In this document: positions 56,573-64,000 of the stretch, one piece after another
Position numbering within the stretch: position 1 is the first letter of the stretch
Layout: each line of letters begins with the position of its first letter
Assembly: GCA_038030265.1 (NCBI GenBank)
Contig: CM075937.1
Coordinates: 15,438,001 to 15,502,000 of the forward strand
DNA length: 64,000 bases
Origin: Corythucha ciliata
Taxonomy: Eukaryota; Arthropoda; Insecta; Hemiptera; Tingidae
Direction: 5' to 3'
The notes under the pieces: model-generated
What the model was told of the DNA's origin: nothing
What the model saw: the letters and a program-made list of their open reading frames with translations, nothing else
Database searches by the model: none
Position numbers and translations under genes: made by a program

Positions 56573-59500
56573 GTGTATAAAACGGGGAGGATAGACCAGA
56601 AGAAACTACCTCTTACCAACTTGACCTGTGAGATCTATTATGGTGCCCCCTCAGGTTGCCCTGCCAAGGATGACGCAGGTTCCCAAGCGTCCTCCACCAC
56701 CACTCCTTAACGAAGTTGTGAACATTCCCCGTAGTCATTCTGGAGATGTCCTCCGGTTGACGCGTATTATTTCCAAGATGGTGAATGCGTAACCGCCCCA
56801 GAGCCTCGCACTCACACAGTACGTGCTCTGCTGTTTCCACGGCAAAGTCGCAAAATCTGCAAATGACCGTGTCAGACTTCTCCATTAGTCTGAGTGTATA
56901 TCGAAGGGCACAATGTCCCGTTAGCAGCCCCACCAAGATCCTAGGGTCTCCTCGACTCAGAGTGATCAGGTCCTTCTCCGATCGTCCCTTTGAAGTGACA
57001 AAGAGCTTCACCTGCCTGAGACCTGGTTGTCAAACCCAGTGTTCACGATGTCTCTCGCCCGACCATGCCTGCACCTGCCTCTTCGTGAAGGACTTCGTGA
57101 ACCCGAGACTTGGCTACGGGCCCACGTAAGGTATCTCTGATCCTCTCTTCGCGAGTTGATCAGCCATTTCATTCCCCTCAAACCCCTTGTGACCCGGCGG
57201 CACCCACATCAAAGTAAGGCTGTTTACCGTTGCCACACGCCTGAGGGCTTCAAGACAGCCCCAAACTAGTTTCGAATTCACGACACCTGAGCCTCGGGCT
57301 TTAAGAGCCGCCTGGCTGTCAGACAGGATGAAGATCTTCGCTATCCGAAGACCCCTCTCACTAATATTCCGTGCACAGGCTTCTATAGCATAGATCTCCG
57401 CCTGAAAGAAGGTGGCGGTCGCCCCAAGGGACCCCTAATGCTGAAGCCTGGGGCCAAAGACCCCAATGCCAGCACCCCCCTCCTTCACAGATCCATCAGT
57501 ATACCATACTTTCGTGCCGGGCTTAAACCTCGGCAAATCCTTATCCCACAGGTCACGGTTACTTTTATTATATCGACCTTGAAGGTTCTTCAAAATACAT
57601 CCTCACTTGCGTGAGATCCATAACAACTTCAGCCGCCTCACTACATGCAACTTCCTCCAAAACACGCAAGTGCCCAACCTGACACCCCGCTTCACGAGCT
57701 CCGCCCGCAGCAGTCTCACCGCCGCCATATATGCGGTCGCCTGCACACGAAGGTGCAGGGGAGGCATGTCCAGTAACAACTCCATGGCCGCTGTCGGGCA
57801 CGAGTGCATAGCACCCGTTATTCCAAGACAGGCCTGGCGCTGCAAATTACTCAGTATGGCCTTGACTGTCCCTTGTTTCGTCTTCTGCCACCATAAGAGT
57901 GAGCCATAGGTGACGAAGGGCCTAACAACGACTGTGTACAGCTACCCATTTTTGACTTTATACCCCATGTTTTGCCAAACATTTTCCGACAAGCCCACAC
58001 CACGAACGTGGCCTTATTCAGCACCCTCCTGATATGCGAGGTCCATTTGAGGTTAATCCAAGGTACTTGACTTCTTTTCCTACTTTATACACTTCTATAT
58101 TCAGTCCAACTACCTTTAATGCCAGCTTCCTCCGCGTGGTAAACGCAACAAGGGTGGGCTTCTCAGGTTTCATTCTAAGACCATGCCTGCTACATCATCG
58201 CTGCACTATGTTAAGGGCACCCTGCGTCCTACTGGATATAGTATCATCGAATTTGCCCCTAACTAGAATCGCAACGTAATTCGCGTAACCAACTACCTCA
58301 TAACCCTGCTCCTTTAGGATAGAGAGAAGCTCGTCTATCACGAGCAACCAGAGCAAAGGAGAGAGCACACCCCCTTCATCCTCTTGAGGGCAACACGGAA
58401 ACAGTCTCTCCTCCCAGCTCCGAGGTCACGACGCGGCATTGCAGCATTCCTTGATCAACTGAAGATGGATCAACCTCTCTGCTCCTTAACGCAGCCTCCA
58501 TAGAGTCATATGTGGTGTTATCAAAGGCACCACCTGTGTCCAGGAAACAGCCCAGTGCAGTTTCTTTCGCCTCCAGAGATTTTTCAACCTTACTCACCAG
58601 TTTGTTCAGGGCGGTCTCAGTAGATTCGCCCGCCTGGTAGGCATGCTTCCCCCTCTGGATTGGTTTAATTTAAAGGCAACTGTCTAATATCCAGGCCAAT
58701 TACCTTTTCCATAGTTTTAAGGAAAGACGTGAGCTTATGGGTCAGTACGCCTTTGCCTGGGCCGAGGAGTTCGCTCCCGACTTAGGAATAAACACAACCC
58801 TGACCTCCCTCCGTGCCTTCAGTATGTACGATGAAGCATAACTCGCCCTAAATATCCTTCTGAGGCGTGGCTCCAGGACCTCGAGGCCACGCTGTAGCAT
58901 GACCGGGATTATCCCGTCCCGGCCCAGGGGATTTATAGGACTTAAATGAGCCGATAGCCCATTTAATTTTCGCGGGCGTAAGCAATTTCCTCGATTCGCT
59001 CCAAATTGCATTTATTGGCCGGTAGTCGGCCACTACTTCGCCCTGAATTTCTGAGGCCCCTGCATCCCTGGAATTAGGGAATTGGCTGTGGAGGAGGATC
59101 CCCAGGGTCTCTAGTGCTCTCGGTGTACGTCCCATCTGCCTTTTTGATTAGACCAATTTGGCCCGGGCTCTCTTTGGACAGGACCCTCTGGAGTCTGCAC
59201 ATGACGGACACATCCTCCATCTCCTCGCAGAAGGTCCTCCACGTGGCCTGCTTTGCTTTCCTAAGGGCCTTGTTATACTCCGTGAGGAGCGCCCTTCAGC
59301 CTCCCACTCCCCACGTGATCTGGCCCTATTGTAAAGCCCCCTCGTTTCTCTTCTGAGCATCTCAAGCTCATTGTTCGACCACGGGACTTCCTTGTTTCCC
59401 CTCTTCACCTTAACAGGACAGCTTTCCTCGTATGCACTGAGGATGGCTGAATTGACTGCTTCCACCACCCTATCCAGGTCGGCTTGGCATTGTACGTCAA

Positions 59501-59690
59501 GGTCCATCTCAGACAATTCCTGTTCATGATGTCCTTCGAAGACCTCCCAATCCGCGTTCTTTGGATTCCGGTAAGATGTACTTCTGACCCTAGGAAACTC
59601 GACCTCAAACGAAATCAGCCTATGATCAGACATTGATGTTTCTGACATGATTCTCCAATCTCTGACATTATTGGCCAAAAACTGGCTGGA
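56573..59690 (-). mobile_element. RNase H-bearing LINE (I/R1 group), 5' truncated
   Basis: On -, the order is the end of an AP-endonuclease domain (59678), reverse transcriptase, RNase H, a C-terminal CCHC-like region and the (TAA)n tail. The element starts inside the endonuclease, so the first ORF and most of the endonuclease are missing. Truncation at the 5' end is typical of target-primed insertion. It is GC-richer than the DNA around it. No target duplication was identified. Confidence 0.8.
56613..59678 (-). pseudogene. LINE ORF2 remains: endonuclease end, reverse transcriptase, RNase H
   Basis: Endonuclease end: SETSMSDHRLISFEVEF (near 59640). Reverse transcriptase: GRDGIIPVMLQRGLEVLEPR (near 58910), ARREVRVVFIPKSG, FLDTGGAFDNTTYDSMEAAL (near 58540) and GGVLSPLLWLLVIDELL (near 58370). 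The active-site box reads GYANYVAILVRG instead of the usual A-D-D, so both catalytic aspartates are lost. RNase H: KVWYTDGSVKEGGAGIG (near 57510), QAEIYAIEACA and LSDSQAALKA (near 57320). The tail has LLTGHCALRYTLRLMEKSD, then CRFCDFAVETAEHVLCEC (near 56860). Several frameshifts and at least one stop in RNase H separate these pieces. It is inactive. Confidence 0.85.
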
Positions 59691-59699
59691 TTATCTTTT

Positions 59700-60200
59700 A
59701 TAGTCATATTACGTGTTCTCAAGAAACTGTGAATTGGCTATTTATCGATTTGAGCCGTGGATTTTTTTGTCTTGGTTCAAGGTACGAATTATCGTTTTTT
59801 ACTTATTTTAGCAGCGCTTTATAAATGCTGGCCATTAATTAGTTATTTTTCTCATTTTTATGAAATTATGTGGGTCATTTTGGCTCCGAACCACGGATTG
59901 GCGGTTTCTCGTTGGTATTAAAAAAAATCGCGTACCTATATTTTGTTTTTTTCGAAAACCAAATTTTGTGACCTTAGCTCTTTGCAGAATCAGTTTCGCA
60001 GATTGCGCTAGTTAAAATAACAAATTTGGCCCGTAAAAAAACAAATTCACGGCTATGGCTCGTTCAAAAACCAAATTTCGTCATTTTGGCTCTCACACAC
60101 CCGAATGTCGCAGATTTTCGCTCTTCCTAAGCCCGATTTTTCAGATTTGGCTCCTCTCTTTCCCAAATTTTTGGGAATCCGGATCTTTCTAAAACCCACC
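59700..60200. repeat. Mixed family 1 and family 3 units
   Basis: Family 1-like units (59700-59850, forward) lead into family 3-like units in reverse (59930-60200, for example AACCAAATTTCGTCATTTTG). The right part is included in the tandem duplication that follows. Confidence 0.55.
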
Positions 60201-61840
60201 TTTACGAAGCCTATACTTAAGGAGTTGAAAAATGTGGTGGTTTATAGAAATGTGTCATCTGAGACCTTATTCACTAAAATCAGACGCCGGCGCTATCCAC
60301 CCGTCTTGCCAAAAAAACATACGTTCTATTCCGGACGTGGATATAGTGCCGGCGCAAACTTTTAGTGAATAAGGCGCCTGTTTCGGAGCGCTTAGAGGAT
60401 ACGTAAAGGTTAAGGTTGGTTTCTGAATACGGCCCTAAGTTTCGTATGGGCTTGACTCTTTCGCGGAGTTGGTCGCCCACTGATCAAATTGTTGGCTTAC
60501 TTCATACCAAATTCTGTAAAATTTCAGAAACCACGTTTTAGCATTGTATGCTGGTTTAGGTTATGACAAGCGGAGGAGGCTTGCCAGTTGCGTCCTCGGA
60601 AACATATTATTTTCATCTGGTCACTCTAACAAATCGAAAAAAACGCTCGTTCGTGCCTAAAATTAGGAGATATTTGTTATCCATTGGCTAAAAAATATGA
60701 ATACAATGATAATTCACGGTTTGTCGATGACATTTTTGAGTAAATGTGCTTATGTGCTGTTCTTATTAGCAAGCCCCTGGTTATGAATAAGTGCGTATAA
60801 ACGTTAGAGGCCTACGGCTATAAGCTTGAGGCTTTGGAGAAAGGGACCTCATAGAGGTTTCCGCCCCGGGCCCTCATATAGATGTAGTTCCGCCACTAGA
60901 TGGGGGTCTATAATCATCAGTTTCGTGAGCTCAACACTTCAACAGCGAATTCCGAAATCATCAACGTACTTTAGGCTCAAGTGTGAATGGCGCAACGACC
61001 CATTATCCAGCTATAACATTTACGATATGCCCTGTTTATAACACGATTTAGTGCTTTCACTTTTCTTACTATAGCGGGTATAAGTACTTAGCCGTTAGCC
61101 GTTGTATTAGTCGACTAGTTAGCCCCCAACAACTGGAAACTTATAGTCACTCTTGCGTCAATCCAGAGTTAAACCACAATTTTCTGCCGGACCATCCCTT
61201 CCACAGTAGCCCAAAGAAATAGGAAAAAAAAGTGAAATGACTTTAGCAGGTTTATTGTTGGCAAGTAGCAGCCCGTCAAGGAAGAAATATGATGGATCGC
61301 CCGGCAAACTACATCTTCAAGTTCTACACAATTAAAGTTTGTCCCCTTCCCATTCCAAGGTACACAAAAAATGAGAGAGAGAGAGAGAGAAAAAAAAATG
61401 TTTCAGACCCACCTGTTTTTCTCGACTACCCAACCTTCGTCTTGCAGTGATCGATGAGCCTGAAGGGTCCACAGGGGATGAAAGGGAATATAATGGTGAA
61501 ATTCAAGGTTTTAAGCGTACGACTTTTTTTTCCTGGTCAAGCCGTTGGTGTACAAGCCAAAGTGCGGCGGTGGAGAGGGGCGGGGTTTATGTAATTACCG
61601 AAAAAGCGTACGAGGGAAAAGAAAACCCATTGGAAAATGGGGGTTTTGACTCTCGAGGGCCTCTTAAATTCTACGGGCAGTGCGGGGCGGAGGGAGGTGG
61701 AGTGGTGGTCGTCTGACTGATCGCCTCTTTTTTTTACATTCTTGATCACTACTCCTTGGATATACTGACACGCCCGGGGATGGACCTCGACTTTATTGCT
61801 ACTTAGGGAATTGCTTCTGCAACACCTCCTACTTCCCTTC
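60081..61840. repeat. Tandem duplication, copy 1 (1760 bp)
   Basis: Matches 61841-63599 in direct orientation with only a handful of differences by eye, for example GCTTAGAGGATACG versus GCTTAAAGGAGACG and GGCAGTGCGGGG versus GGCAGGGCGGGG. The unit contains family 3 words, a palindromic mini-element and a (GA)n tract near 61372-61390. It has no supported gene. Open stretches in it (60826-61041 and 61447-61716) are not backed by any domain. Confidence 0.95.
60265..60374. mobile_element. Palindromic mini-element (hairpin type), copy 2
   Basis: The inverted ends CCTTATTCACTAAAA and TTTTAGTGAATAAGG enclose GACGCCGGCGCTATCCACCC and, on the other arm, GTGGATATAGTGCCGGCGC. It is 110 bp long and non-coding. 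It is related to the hairpin at 26419-26530. Confidence 0.7.
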
Positions 61841-63599
61841 TCATTTTGGCTCTCACACACCCGAATGTCGCAGATTTTCGCTCTTCCTAAGCCCGATTTT
61901 TCAGATTTGGCTCCTCTCTTTCCCAAATTTTTGGGAATCCGGATCTTTCTAAAACCCACCTTTACGAAGCCTATACTTAAGGAGTTGAAAAATGTGGTGG
62001 TTTATAGAAATGTGTCATCTGAGACCTTATTCACTAAAATCAGACGCCGGCGCTATCCACCCGTCTTGCCAAAAAAACATACGTTCTATTCCGGACGTGG
62101 ATATAGTGCCGGCGCAAACTTTTAGTGAATAAGGCGCCTGTTTCGGAGCGCTTAAAGGAGACGTAAAGGTTAAGGTTGGTTTCTGAATACGGCCCTAAGT
62201 TTCGTATGGGCTTGACTCTTTCGCGGAGTTGGTCGCCCACTGATCAAATTGTTGGCTTACTTAATACCAAATTCTGTAAAATTTCAGAAACCACGTTTTA
62301 GCATTGTATGCTGGTTTAGGTTATGACAAGCGGAGGAGACTTGCCAGTTGCGTCCTCGGAAACATATTATTTTCATCTGGTCACTCTAACAAATCGAAAA
62401 AAACGCTCGTTCGTGCCTAAAATTAGGAGATATTTGTTATCCATTGGCTAAAAAATATGAATACAATGATAATTCACGGTTTGTCGATGACATTTTTGAG
62501 TAAATGTGCTTATGTGCTGTTCTTATTAGCAAGCCCCTGGTTATGAATAAGTGCGTATAAACGTTAGAGGCCTACGGCTATAAGCTTGAGGCTTTGGAGA
62601 AAGGGACCTCATAGAGGTTTCCGCCCCGGGCCCTCATATAGATGTAGTTCCGCCACTAGATGGGGGTCTATAATCATCAGTTTCGTGAGCTCAACACTTC
62701 AACAGCGAATTCCGAAATCATCAACGTACTTTAGGCTCAAGTGTGAATGGCGCAACGACCCATTATCCAGCTATAACATTTACGATATGCCCTGTTTATA
62801 ACACGATTTAGTGCTTTCACTTTTCTTACTATAGCGGGTATAAGTACTTAGCCGTTAGCCGTTGTATTAGTCGACTAGTTAGCCCCCAACAACTGGAAAC
62901 TTATAGTCACTCTTGCGTCAATCCAGAGTTAAACCACAATTTTCTGCCGGACCATCCCTTCCACAGTAGCCCAAAGAAATAGGAAAAAAAAGTGAAATGA
63001 CTTTAGCAGGTTTATTGTTGGCAAGTAGCAGCCCGTCAAGGAAGAAATATGATGGATCGCCCGGCAAACTACATCTTCAAGTTCTACACAATTAAAGTTT
63101 GTCCCCTTCCCATTCCAAGGTACACAAAAAATGAGAGAGAGAGAGAAAAAAAAAAATGTTTCAGACCCACCTGTTTTTCTCGACTACCCAACCTTCGTCT
63201 TGCAGTGATCGATGAGCCTGAAGGGTCCACAGGGGATGAAAGGGAATATAATGGTGAAATTCAAGGTTTTAAGCGTACGACTTTTTTTTCCTGGTCAAGC
63301 CGTTGGTGTACAAGCCAAAGTGTGGCGGTGGGGAGGGGCGGGGTTTATGTAATTACCGAAAAAGCGTACGAGGGAAAAGAAAACCCATTGGAAAATGGGG
63401 GTTTTGACTCTCGAGGGCCTCTTAAATTCTACGGGCAGGGCGGGGCGGAGGGAGGTGGAGTGGTGGTCGTCTGACTGATCGCCTCTTTTTTTTTACATTC
63501 TTGATCACTACTCCTTGGATATACTGACACGCCCGGGGATGGACCTCGACTTTATTGCTACTTAGGGAATTGCTTCTGCAACACCTCCTACTTCCCTTC
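61841..63599. repeat. Tandem duplication, copy 2 (1759 bp)
   Basis: Second copy, joined to the first without spacer at TTCCCTTC|TCATTTTGG. It ends where the sequence departs into TCATCTTGCTTTGG. The GA tract is shorter here. An ORF spanning 63049-63474 differs in length from the copy 1 version only because of that tract, which argues against real coding. Confidence 0.95.
62025..62134. mobile_element. Palindromic mini-element (hairpin type), copy 3
   Basis: Duplicate of the element at 60265-60374, carried along by the tandem duplication. It is not an independent insertion. Confidence 0.7.
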
Positions 63600-64000
63600 T
63601 CATCTTGCTTTGGTTCCCTGTTACTCCTTCCACGAGCGTTCGAAGTCCACCGCAGGAGTTCAACTCCATTTAAGTCCTGCCATTTATTTCTGCTATATCA
63701 TTACAGGCAATTCCAATTGTGTGCACGGCTCTTTCCAAATCAATTTCAATGGGCCTGCAATGTTTCATTCAACAGCGAGATCATTTTCACGTTTTTAGTA
63801 CTCTAAAATGTGCACTTTTAAAATATGTAACTGGGGGAAAATATAAAGAAAGAAAAAAAAGAAACGAACGTACAGACGCATAAGCTAATGGATTAGCCCA
63901 GAGTTCTCACACCACTCTCTTTTTTAAAGGTCCGCCAGCTGCAGTCATCATCTATCAGATCATCGCCACGTGACACTTCACATGCAGTTTCTCGCTTCTT
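63600..64000. other. No gene identified at the right edge
   Basis: Unique-looking sequence after the duplication, with an A/G-rich patch near 63835-63865. Small open stretches are unsupported. Confidence 0.5.

Noticed and set aside
61447..61716. 89-codon ORF in the duplicated unit
   Set aside because: The copy 2 version gains an N-terminal extension through a GA-tract indel, and there is no signal peptide, domain or splice context.

Overview
The window looks like insect nuclear DNA, dominated by repeats. Genes are split by short GT-AG introns. The two best genes are members of the insect odorant receptor family (7tm_6), known only from insects. Retroelements and DNA transposons are abundant. 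The species cannot be fixed from this window; a hemipteran such as a whitefly is only a low-confidence guess.

Host genes. An odorant receptor with six predicted exons (409 codons) lies at 779-2369 on +. A paralogue with five predicted exons (433 codons) lies at 43193-41470 on -. Two small genes on + (34348-34944 and 43714-44299) encode short proteins. Both have a signal peptide, an Arg-rich proprotein-convertase-like site and the same C-terminal block (SF.GGLLGS.LGQ), and both have the same intron positions and phases and an upstream TATA box. I do not recognise this family; it is the best candidate here for something undescribed. The second member sits head-to-head with the second receptor. 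A probable secreted-protein gene with Cys-containing exons lies on - at about 17.4-15.7 kb and is only partly resolved.

Mobile elements. From left to right: a decayed Jockey-type LINE (3.9-7.3 kb) with a chimeric 3' end; an 859-bp hAT-like element at 11.66-12.52 kb; remnants of a Ty3/gypsy element at 17.5-18.9 kb; an apparently intact Copia element (22112-26273) nested in a non-autonomous TIR element (21808-27274); a tRNA-derived SINE-like element at 28.3-29.2 kb; a decayed LINE at 31.3-32.7 kb; a decayed Ty3/gypsy element at 36.8-40.5 kb; a solo LTR at 47.84-48.38 kb; and an RNase H-bearing LINE at 56.57-59.69 kb with a trinucleotide tail. Small palindromic hairpin elements occur at 26.4, 60.3 and 62.0 kb.

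Repeat fabric. Much of the remaining sequence is made of fuzzy tandem arrays with about 20-31 bp units, in at least four sequence families that recur in both orientations. Several transposons have landed inside these arrays. The right end is a near-identical 1.76-kb tandem duplication (60081-61840 and 61841-63599).

The genes do not form a pathway that can be read from sequence. The receptors imply chemosensation, and the small secreted proteins imply an extracellular role that is unknown. All exon models are by-eye predictions from splice consensus, reading frame and paralogue comparison.
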